From positions 1,054,001-1,118,000 of the forward strand of contig CBDBPW010000002.1 of assembly GCA_965209045.1 (NCBI GenBank): a DNA stretch of 64,000 nucleotides. The letters run 5' to 3'. A program made the position numbers and the translations under genes. This document shows, piece by piece, positions 53,918-63,808 of the stretch. Position 1 is the stretch's first letter. Each line of letters opens with the position of its first letter. This DNA is from JAJEFO01 sp965209045 (GTDB taxonomy: Bacteria > Pseudomonadota > Alphaproteobacteria > Rhodobacterales > Rhodobacteraceae). The notes beneath the pieces are model-generated. The model saw only the letters and a list, made by a program, of their open reading frames with translations. It did no database searches and had not been told where the DNA came from.

Positions 53918-55222
53918 GGAGGCTCGCCAAAATAAACTGGCCATTCATGTGCGGGGAAGCAGGGTGTAGTTCCATTCTCCGTGAAATCCGGCCCGCCTGA
54001 TCGAGAGCGCCTCCATCTGGTCGTCGGAAACCTTGATGCCGGTCGCATACTCCTTGTCGTCGATGCCGGAGCGAATGGAGAGACCGGCCTTTGTCGTCGT
54101 CGCGGCGATCAGGTTCACGATCACCTCATGGCTGACAAGCGGCTTTCCGCGCCAGTTCTGGGTGATGTGGCAGAACATGCGGTGCTCGATCCTGTTCCAC
54201 TTGCTCGTGCCCGGCGGAAAGTGGCAGACCGAGATGGCCAGCCCGAGCTCGTCGGCAAGTCGCTGGATCTCCAGCTTCCATAGCCGGTTGCGGCTGCCGT
54301 TCGAGCCGCCGCCGTCGGCGGTGATCAGGAGCCGCCGGGCATCCGGGTAGAGCGGCGACCCCATCCGCCTCCACCAGCGCCGTATCGTCTCGACGGCGAA
54401 TTCCGCCGTGTCGCTGGTGATTCCGACGCTGACCCAGCCCTTGTTGGCGGTCATGTCGTAGACGCCGTAAGGTATGGCCTTGCCAAGTTCGGGGTCCGGG
54501 AAGTCATGCACGTGCACGGCGACGGGACGGCCCTTGGGATGCCAGTCGCGGCCACCGTTGCGGAACTGGCCCACGAGTTCCTTCTTCTTCGTGTCCACCG
54601 ACACGACCGGCTGGCCCAGCTTCTGGAACGCCCGCACCCGGCGGTTGATCCGCCGGAACTGGCCGTTCCGGTCCGGATGCTGCCGTCCCTCGACGGTCTT
54701 GCGGTTCGCCTGGAGACTGTAGCCGAGCTCGTGCAGCAGGCGGTTCACCGTGCGCTCGCTGACCTTGCGGCCCTCCGCCCCCATCCGCGCCGCTAGCGAG
54801 GCCGCGCTGTTGCAGGTCCAGCGCAACGGGCTCTCCGGGCCGCCGCAGGTCACCGGCTCAAGCTGGCGCTCAAGGGCGGACAGCAGTTCCGGGTCGCTCT
54901 CCGTCAGGCGCTTGCGCCCGCCGCCAGGCTTTCGCGTTCTCCCGTCGGAGGAACGCCCGTCGGCAGGTGCCGCGGCACCCGAAGCGACGTCCTTGACGCC
55001 CTGCCGGACCGTGGCCCGCGAAAGGCCCGTCGCCTCGGCCACGCGCGAAATCCCGCCCCGCCCGATGGCGCTGGCCTCGACGCCGGCCCAGAGACGACGC
55101 CCCCGCTCGTCCAGAACCGGGCGCATCATCTCGAACTTGTGCCTCAGAGTCTCTACCACGCAATCCATGGTAGCACGGTACAGGATCAACACAAAATGGG
55201 CAAGTTATTTTGGCGAGCTTCC
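53918..55222. mobile_element. ISAzo13-family element
   Basis: A 1305-bp element. Ends GGAGGCTCGCCAAAATAA and the complement of GGAAGCTCGCCAAAATAA form the inverted repeats, with an apparent 3-bp duplication TAA (53915-53917, 55223-55225). It lies at the junction of the Tn3 repeat and the tnpA stop; removing it restores GCGGCT-TAG-AGG, the end of tnpA. Confidence 0.85.
53945..55169 (-). CDS. ISAzo13-family transposase
   Basis: A 407-aa DDE transposase, start ATG 55169 (MDCVVETLRHKFEMMRPVLD); a frame extension to 55192 exists. SRVAEATGLSRATVRQGVKD is the helix-turn-helix. The catalytic region has PVVSVDTKKKELVGQF, RLLITADGGGSNGSRNRLWK and SKWNRIEHRMFCHITQNWRG (Asp, Asp, Glu), characteristic of ISAzo13. 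Intact. Confidence 0.92.
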
Positions 55223-55905
55223 TAAGCCGCTTGATCTGATATTTTTCGCCATCGATATTCCCCAGTGAGCAAGATGTGGGCCCATCCAAGCGGAGAGATA
55301 TGCGCGAGGAGTTCGGCCGAGCAGTCCAGTCCGGCTCTTTGTCGCCGCGCCACAGCGATGCCGAGTTGCTCGGTGTTCCAGTAAATGATGATGGCGGTTA
55401 GCAGGTTCAGGCCTGCGATGCGGAAATGCTGGCCTTCTGTGGTACGGTCTCGGATTTCACCCTGACGGCCGATCCGCAAAGCTCCCTTCAAGGCGTGATG
55501 CGCCTCGCCCTTGTTGAGACCGATATTCGTGCGACGCTGCATTTCTGCATTGAGCAGCCATTCGATGATGAACAGCGTCCGTTCAACCCGCCCGATTTCG
55601 CGCAAGGCAAGCGCCAGGGCATGCTGCTGCGGGCGCGCCGCCAGTTTCCTGAGGAGATGGCTGGGCTGCATTCTGCCGGAGAGCATGGTTGCGATGCAGC
55701 GCAGAACATCGGGCCAATTGGCGATGATCGTGTCTTCGCGGATTTGATCGCCGGCAAGGCCCTTGAGTTCCATTGGGACGATGCGCGGTTCAAAGACATG
55801 CAGCCTCTTCGACGCGAGATCGCGGATGCGCGGGCGGAACAAGTACCCCAGCAGCGACGTGACCGCAAAGACCAGGTCGGTGAAGCCTCCGGTATCGGCG
55901 TATTG
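55222..55905 (-). pseudogene. tnpA: Tn3 transposase TnpA, C-terminal part
   Basis: The minus strand from 55905 reads QYADTGGFTDLVFAVTSLLG, FRPRIRDLASKRLHVFEP, ERTLFIIEWLLNAEMQRRT and GLNKGEAHHALKGALRIGRQ, the conserved Tn3 DDE C-terminus. The stop TAG is at 55222-55224. The N-terminal part is 61460-63684. Joining them over one GCGTATTG copy gives a 966-aa protein in frame. Confidence 0.92.
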
Positions 55906-56028
55906 CCAGGGCGGATCCGTTCCAGCGTAGTTTCGCGTTCCCGGCCAATGGATTGACCCTGTTTCTGGACTCCCGGCCCGTTTCCTGTTACGCCTGATTC
56001 GCAACGAATCGGCGAAGGGAGCGGCGCC

Positions 56029-56808
56029 ATGGATCTGTCGGAGGTGTCCGTCCGCGCGGTTGCGGGAGGCGAGGAGTCCCGCTTCAGGAGCCTGCTGCAG
56101 GAGCATCATTACCTCGGCGCGCTGCCGGCGATGGGCGAGACCGTCCGCTACGTCGTCCACCGTCACGAGCGCTGGCTGGCGCTGGCGGTCTTCTCGGCCC
56201 CGGCGCTGAAGTGCGGCCCGCGCGACGGCTGGATCGGGTGGGACCGCGGCGTGCGGTTCCACCGCCTGCACCTCGTGAGCAACAACTCCCGTTTCCTCAT
56301 CCTGCCGGGCGGCCCGCGCAACCTCGGCTCGCGGGCGCTCGCGCTGTGCGCGCGCCGCCTCGTCAGGGACTGGCCGGCCCGCTTCGGGCACGAGCTCCTG
56401 CTGCTGGAGACCTATGTCGACCCGGCCCGCTTCCACGGGACCGTCTACCGCGCCGCCAACTGGATCGAGGCCGGGCTCACCCGGGGTTTCGGCCGCGCCG
56501 GGACGGGCTACCGGGAGCATGCCGAGCCGAAGCGCGTGTTCCTCCTGCCACTGTGCCGCGACGCGCGGGCCCGGCTCCGGAACGCCCATCTCGAACCCGA
56601 CCTGCAGAAAGGAGTTCCCAAGGTGACCCTCAGCACGGAGCAGATGACGTCCATGCCCGCGTTCTTCAAGGACGTCGACGACCCACGGCGCGCGGCGGGC
56701 CGGCGCCACACGCTGCCCTCGGTCCTCGGCCTCGCCCTTGCGGCGACGCTGTCCGGCGCCCGCGGCTACAAGGCGATCAGCGAATGGGTCAACGACCTCT
56801 CCCCCAAG
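56029..56808 (+). pseudogene. DruA-ISAs1 fusion transposase, part 1
   Basis: Residues 1-195 form a DruA-like (DUF4338) domain: QEHHYLGALPAMGETVRYVV, WLALAVFSAPALKCGPRDGW, NNSRFLILPGGPRNLGSRAL and LLLETYVDPARFHGTVYRAA. Residues 205-260 are the ISAs1 N-terminal region (FFKDVDDPRRAAGRRHTLPS, GARGYKAISEWVNDL). ISKra4 inserts after SPK; reading resumes at 58492. Total rebuilt length is 594 aa with the -1 frameshift described below. Confidence 0.9.
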
Positions 56809-58484
56809 GGGGTGTAGCCCAATTTAGTTGCCAGTTTTGATTTGCCCTTGCTACGCTGCGGCGGCTGCGTGCCCGACAACGGCCGGAGGAACCGGCCGGC
56901 GGCGCGCCGTTGCAGGCAACTGGCAGGAGCACGAACCATGGCGCATGGCGAGGGGGATCACGGTCATCGGCATCCGGACGCGGTGGCGTATCTGGAAGGC
57001 TTGGGAGAGGAAGGTGCGGCGGTGGTCCGGCCGCATGATGGCGGGCACACCCGGTACTGGCTGGAGGACGGCGAGGTGCGGAGCCTGGACATCGCCGGGG
57101 ACGGGCCGCTTCCGGCGCTGCTGGAGGCGGTTTCGGCGGAGTTTGGCCCGCGGATGCCGAAGCTGGCGGCGGACCTCGCGTCGGGCGCCCCGGACCTCGA
57201 CGGCGTGGAGCGTGCGCTCCGGGACGCCTCCCTCGGCGGCGGCGCGGCGGCGCTGAAGCATCTGTTCGAGCAGCTTGACGGAGCGCTGCCGGCGCCGAGG
57301 TGCGAGGGCTGCGGCAGGCCGATGGTCCGGCACGGGACGGGCAGGAGGAAATCGTGGCTCACGCGGCTGGGCAGGGTGGAGGTGAAGCGCAGCCACTACC
57401 GCTGCCGGTCGTGCGGCAAGGGCTGCTTCCCGCTGGACCAGGTGCTGGGCCTGGAGGGCAGCGCCTTCACGCCGGGGATGGCGAGCGTCATGGCCGAGAC
57501 GGTGCCGATGATGAGCTTCGAGGCGGCGAGCGGGCACATCGCGAACCTTGCGGGCCTGGACGCCTCGTCGAGCTCGCTGCAGCGCTGGTCGCTGGCGCTC
57601 GGCGAGGAGGCGCTGCGGTTCGAGCGCGGGGAGGTGGTGGACGGCAGGCCCCCGGAAACGCGCATGTATCTCTCGATCGACGGGACCGGGATCCCGATGC
57701 GGAAGGAGGAGACCGAGGGCGTCGCCGGCAAGCAGGAGGACGGGAGCGCGAAGACGCGCGAGGCGAAACTGGCCGTCATGTACACCGCCGAGGGGCGCGA
57801 CCCCGAGACCGGCGCGGCGCTCAAGGACCGGGGCAGCGAGAGCTTCAGCTGCCTCATCGACAGCGCGGCGGCGGCGTCGGGAAGCAGGGACCCCTCGGAC
57901 TTCGCCATGCGCCTCGGCCGCGAGGCGCGGCGGCGCGGGCTGCACGACGCCGGGGAGGTCATCGTGATCTCCGACGGAGCCGAATGGATCAGGAACACCT
58001 GCGACGAGGTCCTCGGGGGCGGGAAGGTCACCTTCGTGCTCGACCAGTTCCACGCGCTGGAATACGCGTCCGACGCCGTGAAGGCGATCCTCCCGGAGGG
58101 GCCGGAGCGGGACCGGCGCTTCGCGAAGGTGAAGGCGGACATCGAGGCGGGGCGGGCCGACAGGGTGGTCCGGGAGCTGGAACCCTTCAGCGGCCGGCAC
58201 AAGGCGGTGGAGGACTGCTGTCGGTACTTCTGCAAGAACATCGAGAGGATGCGGTACGACAGGTGCCGCGACCTGGGCATGCAGGTCGGAAGCGGTGTCG
58301 TGGAGGGTGGCTGTCGCCAGTTCGGGCTGCGCCTCAAGCGCTCGGGAACACGCTGGTCGGAGAGAGGCGCGAACGCGATGCTCGCTCTCAAGAGCTGCGC
58401 CATGAACCTCAGGGTGCCCGACTTCCTCGACTGGCGGGCGAATCAGGCCATCGCAGCATGAGCAACTAATCTGGGCTACACCCC
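56809..58484. mobile_element. ISKra4-family element (second)
   Basis: A 1676-bp element. Ends GGGGTGTAGCCCAATTTAGT and the complement of GGGGTGTAGCCCAGATTAGT form the inverted repeats (two mismatches). A 7-bp duplication CCCCAAG flanks it (56802-56808, 58485-58491); the C-run makes the exact edge uncertain by one base. Confidence 0.88.
56938..58461 (+). CDS. ISKra4-family transposase
   Basis: A 507-aa transposase; ATG 56938 follows AGGAG. Zinc ribbon CEGCGRPMVRHGTGRRKSW and HYRCRSCGKGCFPLDQVLGL. Catalytic region: RMYLSIDGTGIPMRKEE, EVIVISDGAEWIRNTCDEVL, FVLDQFHALEYASDAVKAIL and QVGSGVVEGGCRQFGLRLKR. It differs from the split ISKra4 at 42651. Intact. Confidence 0.93.
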   Translation: MAHGEGDHGHRHPDAVAYLEGLGEEGAAVVRPHDGGHTRYWLEDGEVRSLDIAGDGPLPALLEAVSAEFGPRMPKLAADLASGAPDLDGVERALRDASLGGGAAALKHLFEQLDGALPAPRCEGCGRPMVRHGTGRRKSWLTRLGRVEVKRSHYRCRSCGKGCFPLDQVLGLEGSAFTPGMASVMAETVPMMSFEAASGHIANLAGLDASSSSLQRWSLALGEEALRFERGEVVDGRPPETRMYLSIDGTGIPMRKEETEGVAGKQEDGSAKTREAKLAVMYTAEGRDPETGAALKDRGSESFSCLIDSAAAASGSRDPSDFAMRLGREARRRGLHDAGEVIVISDGAEWIRNTCDEVLGGGKVTFVLDQFHALEYASDAVKAILPEGPERDRRFAKVKADIEAGRADRVVRELEPFSGRHKAVEDCCRYFCKNIERMRYDRCRDLGMQVGSGVVEGGCRQFGLRLKRSGTRWSERGANAMLALKSCAMNLRVPDFLDWRANQAIAA

Positions 58485-58491
58485 CCCCAAG

Positions 58492-59231
58492 GTCCTGGCG
58501 CGGTTCGGCGTGCGCTTCCGGAACAGGACCCGCATCCCGCCGAGCCGGACGGTGATCCGCGACGTGCTTGTCCGGGTCGACCCGCGACAGCTCGACGACG
58601 CGCTTCGGGCGTGGACCGCGGCCAACGGCGGGACGGACAGCGCGCTCGCGATCGACGGGAAGACGATGCGCGGCGCCATCGACGACGACGGTCGCCAGAC
58701 GCACGTGCTCGGCATCGTGGGCCACGACACCGGCGCCCACCACGGTAAAAAAAAGTCGGCATGAGAGCCGGCGCGGACCAGGAGGAGAAGCGGACGAACG
58801 AGATCGGCACGATCATCCCGCTGCTCGACACGCTTCCCGACGCCACGGTCGCGGGGCGCGTCGTCACCGTCGACGCCCTCCTGACCCAGCGCGCCCTTGC
58901 CGACTACCTGCTGGAACGCGGCGCGGCATTCCTCTTCACGGTCAAGGGCAACCAGAAGACCCTGATGGATGACATCCGGCTCCTGATGGACGAGGCCATG
59001 GCGGAGCGCCCCCCGGACTTCGTCCAGGAAAGCGGGAAGCCCGAGCACGGCCGCCTCGAGCGCCGCTCGATCTGGGTGTCGTCGGAGATCAACGACTACG
59101 TCAGGTTCCCCGGCGTCGGGCAGGTCTTCGCCGTGCACCGCGAGGTCACCGAGGTCAAGACCGGCGAGAGGAGCGCCGAGACCGCCGTCGGGGTCACCAG
59201 CCTGGGCCCGGAGGCCGCCTCCCCGAAGCGC
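58492..59231 (+). pseudogene. DruA-ISAs1 fusion transposase, part 2
   Basis: Continues with VLARFGVRFRNRTRIPPSRT and SALAIDGKTMRGAIDDDGRQ (first ISAs1 catalytic Asp), HVLGIVGHDTG. At the A8 run 58747-58754 the frame ends (GKKKSA stop), and the -1 frame carries on with EEKRTNEIGTIIPLLDTLPD, VVTVDALLTQRALADYLLER and FLFTVKGNQKTLMDDI up to GPEAASPKR. The heptamer A-AAA-AAG in the zero frame is a classical -1 slip site. The IS110 element inserts at 59232. Confidence 0.88.
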
Positions 59232-59245
59232 CTTCCGTAATGGGG

Positions 59246-59764
59246 CCCCACCGTCAAGCACCGAATCCTGTGCATGAGCGGCCACAAGGCCCGAATCTGG
59301 CAAAAAATGTTCCGGCGCCGGCGGCAAGGGGCGCGGCGGTCATGCCGGGAGCGGCGTTGGCTTTTGGTCCGGAGCCGGGGATTGCCTGGTTCGCCGAAGC
59401 GACCTCACGAGTCTGGCGAGGCGAACCAGGCAATCCCCGGCGGGGTCGAAGCCGTTCAGGTTTCGTCCAAGGCCTTGCCTCCATGTTTCCGGGAAGGTCC
59501 ACGTCGCGTCCGCCGCCGGGCATCTTCCTTCCGTCCGTGGTCAGCTCGTTGGCCGCCTACATGATGCCTGGTCCAATCAGGTCCCCGAGTGTCCATCTGC
59601 AGATCGTGCTCGAACGCGACAGAGCGGTTCGGCAACGAGGCGCTTCACGACATCATCGGGGACCGCGTCCCGGCAAGGGGACGTCCGTGGACGGGCCGCC
59701 TCTCAGGAGGCGGAGCCCGCTCCTTCCCTCTTCATCACAGGCTGCGGATCCGATGCAGCGATTC
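59246..59764 (-). ncRNA. Candidate IS110 bridge RNA region
   Basis: A 519-bp non-coding stretch inside the IS110 element, downstream of its minus-strand transposase. In IS1111-type elements the bridge RNA is encoded on this side. It contains a striking hairpin at 59374-59441. Exact RNA limits and guide loops were not determined. Confidence 0.35.
59374..59441. repeat. Hairpin with 22-bp perfect arms
   Basis: GCCGGGGATTGCCTGGTTCG (59374-59393, arm continues two bases) pairs with 59420-59441 around a 24-base loop. It lies in the non-coding part of the IS110 element and could be part of its structured RNA or an older palindromic repeat captured by it. Confidence 0.85.
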
Positions 59765-60808
59765 TCATGCCGGATCGGGCGACATCGCCGCCGCGCGGGC
59801 GAAGCGGAACTCCGTCCCGTCCAGCCACATCCGGAGAAGCACCACGCCCATGCGCCGGGCAAGCGCGGTCGTGGCGCGCTTCTGGCCACGCCTCCCCGCG
59901 ACGCGCAGCGCCCAGGCCTTCAGCCAGCTCATCCTCTTGCCGTGGTGCAGCATCGACGTGGCGGCCTGGAAGAGCGCCGTGCGCAGCGCGACGTCACCGG
60001 CCCTCGTGATCTCGCCCGACACGTCTCGCTCCCCCGACTGGCTTCGCTTCGGCGTCAGCCCCGCCCAGGCGCCGATGTCCCTCGCCCTTCGGAACCGGGA
60101 CGGGTCGTCGACCGCGGTGACGAAGGTCAGAGCCGTGACCGGGCCCACACCGGGCATCGTCATCAGCAGCCGGCACGTGGCGTCCGACCTGGCGAGGATC
60201 CTGACCTTCTTCGTCATCATGGCCAGCTCGCTCCGCATCTGCCTGCGCAGCCGCAGGATCGGCCCGACCGCGTCCGACAGCATCGCGTTGTCCGCGGTCA
60301 GGTCCCGGACCCGTTCCTCCCAGCGGCCCTTCGAGACACGGCCGAGCTTCAGGCCGAAGTTGCGAAGGATGCCGCGCACGGAGAGCTCGAGCCGCGTCAG
60401 GCCTTCCACCAGCGCGCTGCGCGAGGTCAGCAGGGCCCGCTTCTCCTGGGACGCGACCGACTTGCAGTGCACGGGCTGGAACCAGCCTATGCGCAGCAAT
60501 TGCGCGATGCCTTCAGCGTCCCGCCGGTCCGTCTTGACCGGGGCCGACTTCAGCGCGGACTTCACGCGCTTCGTCTCCATCAACACGGTCTCGAACCCGG
60601 CCTCGCTGAGTCCCTTGTGAAGCCACTGCGACTGAGGGCCGGCCTCCAGGCCGACCGCGACGATGTTTCCAGACAGCCCGCGCATGTGCCCGGCGAGCGA
60701 TCCGGGATCGGAAGGCACTTTTGCTTCGTTCACTGTCTTCCCATTGGCGCCGATCGCGCAAACCGACGTGCTTGCCAGCGACACGTCCAGTCCGATAAAG
60801 ATTTCCAT
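59765..60808 (-). CDS. IS110-family transposase (DEDD)
   Basis: A 347-aa recombinase, start ATG 60808 with AAAGGA upstream (an upstream frame extension is not conserved). DEDD acidic residues: MEIFIGLDVSLASTSVCA, VAVGLEAGPQSQWL and KTDRRDAEGIAQLLRI. C-terminal Tnp domain: TMPGVGPVTALTFVTAVDDP, GLTPKRSQSGERDVSGEITR (candidate nucleophilic Ser) and LRTALFQAATSML. Intact. Confidence 0.93.
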   Translation of the reverse strand: MEIFIGLDVSLASTSVCAIGANGKTVNEAKVPSDPGSLAGHMRGLSGNIVAVGLEAGPQSQWLHKGLSEAGFETVLMETKRVKSALKSAPVKTDRRDAEGIAQLLRIGWFQPVHCKSVASQEKRALLTSRSALVEGLTRLELSVRGILRNFGLKLGRVSKGRWEERVRDLTADNAMLSDAVGPILRLRRQMRSELAMMTKKVRILARSDATCRLLMTMPGVGPVTALTFVTAVDDPSRFRRARDIGAWAGLTPKRSQSGERDVSGEITRAGDVALRTALFQAATSMLHHGKRMSWLKAWALRVAGRRGQKRATTALARRMGVVLLRMWLDGTEFRFARAAAMSPDPA

Positions 60809-60971
60809 TGTCGTTGTCCTTTCTGTTGCAATGTGATCGAGAAGCGTTCCCTCCGGAACGCCTCCGCCGCTCACAATAGCACATGTTGTGTGCGGCAAGG
60901 ACAACGACACCAGACCAACGACCTTTCGAACCCGACCTGCGCCAGCCTGATTCGCCGCCCCATTACGGCAT

Positions 60972-61235
60972 CTGCTGGAGCTGAACCGCGGCCATTGGCG
61001 CATAGAGGCCACTCACCATGTCCTTGACTGGAGCTTCGACGAGGACCGCAGCCGGATCCGCACCGGCCACGGGCCGGCGAACACGACGCTGTTCAGGCGC
61101 TTCGCCATCGGCCTGATCAGGCAGCGCGGGCTGGAGGTCGCGGAAGCGATGCGCGCCATGGCCAGGAAGCCGAGGCGGGTGCTCGACATGCTCCGGATGA
61201 CCGGAAACACGCGGCCGCGGACAGAAGCCGCCTGA
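60972..61235 (+). pseudogene. DruA-ISAs1 fusion transposase, part 3
   Basis: Reads LLELNRGHWRIEATHHVLDW, SFDEDRSRIRTGHGPANTTL and FRRFAIGLIRQRGLEV, ending NTRPRTEAA. This is the ISAs1 C-terminus with the catalytic Glu in HWRIEATHH. It completes the split gene begun at 56029. The IS110 element separates it from 59231. Confidence 0.9.
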
Positions 61236-61459
61236 AAGCGCCGTCCGCCGCGACCGCCGCCCTCGGGAAAGACCGGGGGGCGGTCACGCCTGCCCGGACG
61301 ATGCCCGGACCCTCCGTCGAGCCATGAATCCGCGCTCAGGGACGCCAGCCATGCCGACCGGGCATCGCAAGCACGCCTTGAATCGAGGCCGAAGAACGGT
61401 TGGAGCTGAAACACGGACCTCTCGAGATCGCGCGCCGTGTTGGAACAGATCCGCCTTGG
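61236..61459. other. Right end of DruA-ISAs1 element
   Basis: Non-coding 224 bases ending in the right inverted repeat. Nothing else supported. Confidence 0.5.
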
Positions 61460-63684
61460 GCGTATTGCTCCTTGATCTTGCGACCCGCTTCATTCATCAA
61501 GAGCCCGTCCAGAATATAGGGCGCCTCGCTCACCGTGGCCGGGATGACCTGCGTGGCGAATGGCGCGTACTGATCGGACACATGGGTGTAGGCTTTCAGC
61601 CCGGGCTCCTGTCCATATTTCGCATTGATGAGGTTCATCGCCTCCCCTTGGCGTGTGGTGAGGAAGAACTGCCCGTCACTGGAGGCAGTTTGACCGGCAC
61701 CCCAGAACCGGGCCATCGGCAAACGCGCCTGCGCTTCGACGACCATGGCCAGGGCGCGGGACATTCCCTCGCTTTCGACATGCCAGCGCGACAGGCGCGA
61801 GAGCTGCATGAAATCATGGGTGTTGGTGGCGTTGGCCATTTTGCTCAAACCCAGATTGAGCCCTTCGGCCAACACCACGTTCAGCAGCCCGACCTTGTCG
61901 CGACACGGAGCGCCGGTGTGCAAGTGGGTAAAGGCTTCCGTGAACCCGGTGGCAGCATCCACCTCCATCAGGATGTCCGTGATCCGCGCCGCCGGCAGGC
62001 GACGGTAAAGATCGAGAACGAGATCGCTGGCCTCTTCCGGGACATCCGCCTCAAGGCGCTCGACGCGCAACGTGCCATCTTCGATGACACCGCCCGGCAA
62101 TGTCCCGGTTCGGGCCGCCGTCGCCAACCTCTTCAGCCCGTCTTCGAGGCGGTGCCTGCGATCCGCGATCCAGGTTTCCGGATCAAGCGGCATCAGGAGT
62201 CCCATCGTTCGCGCCGATTCAATCGGCACCAGGGCCTGTTTCATGTCGGCATGACGACGAGAGTGGGTGAGCCAGACGTCCCCGGATCTGAACGCATCGC
62301 GCAGATGGAACAGAACAGCGACCGTCCAAAGCCGGTCCTTGTCAGTCTCCGGATCCCGAAACTGCTCGCGCCATTTTGAACGCGGCAGCAGAAACGACAG
62401 GAAACCCTGCGGGATGTCCTGCTTGTCCCGGATTGCGTTTGCAGCCGCCAGCAAAGGCTGTGCGACATCGGCACAGGTGATTTCCAAGGCCGTCAACATC
62501 CGCCGCGCATAGAGCTTGAACCGGTGGAAGCCCCTTGAAACATGGGCCAGAGCATCTGCCTTGACGGTGGCCCTGAGTTGAGTGGCCTTCATCACAAGGC
62601 TCTCCAGACCATCCCAACCGCAGGAGGCGTCCACCGCTCCGGCAACGGCAGCTTCATCTCCCTTGGCCATCAACAGCGTCGATCCCAAGGTCTCGAACCC
62701 TGCCAGCGTGGCGTCTATCTCCGCCTGAGCCTCGGCCACGCGGGCGTCACAGATCGCCTTCGCGTCCCGCAAGACGGAACCCACGATCCGGTCATGGGTT
62801 TCGACCACGGCATCAGCGACTGCAGCCGTCCATTCCACGACACATACGGCAAGGATCGCCAACCGTCGGTCACTGGTGATGTCCCGCAGCCCGCCTGTGA
62901 AGTAGCGCTCCCCCTGACGGCGCAGGCGCGTGATCCGATGGGCGGGAATATCGTCCAGAATTGCTGGCGACAACGCGATCCCCTGCAAAAATTCCAGCCG
63001 GTCGAGCTGGCGGTTGATATCAGCGGAGTTCTTCCCAACCTCGAACTGTCGCAACCAAACGAACCGGCTGGTGCGGCTCTCCACCTCCTCACCCAACAAT
63101 CCATCAAGGCGACTGCGCATCGCGCCGCAGAGACGTGCCGCAATGCGCGCCTCGATCCGGCGCTCGGCGGCAACGAGGGCATCGGCGCAATGCCGTTCCA
63201 TGACCGTCAAGCCTGGCAGAATGATCTGCCGGCGGCGGCACTCCTCCACGAACCCACGCACCAGCCCCTCGCTCGACTGTGCCGCCTCGGCGTGTTGATC
63301 CAGCCAACGCCGCATCTGCTTTGCTCGCTTGCCCTTGAACATTCGGTAGCCATAGATCTTGCGCAGAGAGCCAAGATGCTCGTGCCGGGTGTTTTCTCGC
63401 GTTGCATATGGCAGGAGATCATCCGGCATCAGTCCCAGTTGCGCGGCAACAAAGCGGGACATCTCATCCGGGATCACCTCACCCGGCCTCAGCAATCGGC
63501 CCGGATATCGAAAGGCACAGAGTTGAAGGGCGAAGCCGATCTGGTTCTCGGGGCGGCGGCGTGTGCGAACAAGATCGATGTCCTCATCGGACAGCGTGCA
63601 ATGCCGGAGCAGCGATGGCTCATCCGTGGGAAGATCAAAAAGCGCCGCGCGTTGTCGCGCAGTCAAAACCGCTCGGTGGGCCAT
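61460..63684 (-). pseudogene. tnpA: Tn3 transposase TnpA, N-terminal part
   Basis: The first about 741 codons, beginning MAHRAVLTARQRAALFDLPT. DLLPYATRENTRHEHLGSLR, GFLSFLLPRSKWREQF, TDILMEVDAATGFTEAFTHL and LLNVVLAEGLNLGLSKMANA are conserved in Tn3 transposases. The frame reaches EAPYILDGLLMNEAGRKIKE-QYA and then enters the DruA-ISAs1 repeat (ending about 40 residues later). The missing C-terminus is at 55222-55905. Confidence 0.92.
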
Positions 63685-63808
63685 CGGGTGTGCTTTCCTT
63701 ATCTGGGGTCGTCTTTGAAAGTAGACATGTCGAGACGATCCGCTTGTCACGTCTTTATCAATGTCTCAATATGTCGTTCGCACGATCTCTTAGTTTATTC
63801 GAGACCCC
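63685..63808. promoter_or_regulatory. tnpA/tnpR intergenic (res) region
   Basis: These 124 bases separate divergent tnpA and tnpR. In Tn3-type elements this interval holds the resolution site and both promoters. AT-rich motifs with inverted TGTC...GACA-type halves (GTAGACATGTCGAGAC) are visible, but subsites were not resolved. Confidence 0.45.

Larger units (their letters stand above)
59234..60971. mobile_element. IS110-family element
   Basis: A 1738-bp element between two CT dinucleotides (59232-59233, 60972-60973). Collapsing them to one CT restores the ISAs1 frame (KR-LLELNRGHW). Short subterminal inverted repeats CCGTAATGGGG (59235-59245) and complement (60958-60968) are present, as in the IS1111 subgroup. 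IS110-family elements use a bridge RNA and a CT-type core. Confidence 0.9.
55906..61459. mobile_element. DruA-ISAs1 fusion element in Tn3 tnpA
   Basis: A 5554-bp composite bounded by imperfect inverted repeats (CCAGGGCGGATCCGTTCCAG at the left; complement of CCAAGGCGGATCTGTTCCAA at the right) and an 8-bp duplication GCGTATTG (55898-55905, 61460-61467). Its native 2.1 kb encodes one fusion transposase. An ISKra4 element (56809-58484) and an IS110 element (59234-60971) are inserted in that gene. Confidence 0.9.

Noticed and set aside
55222..56709. A single 495-aa minus-strand gene
   Set aside because: It is the Tn3 tnpA C-terminus fused by chance to antisense of the DruA-ISAs1 gene; the junction is the element's inverted repeat at 55906.
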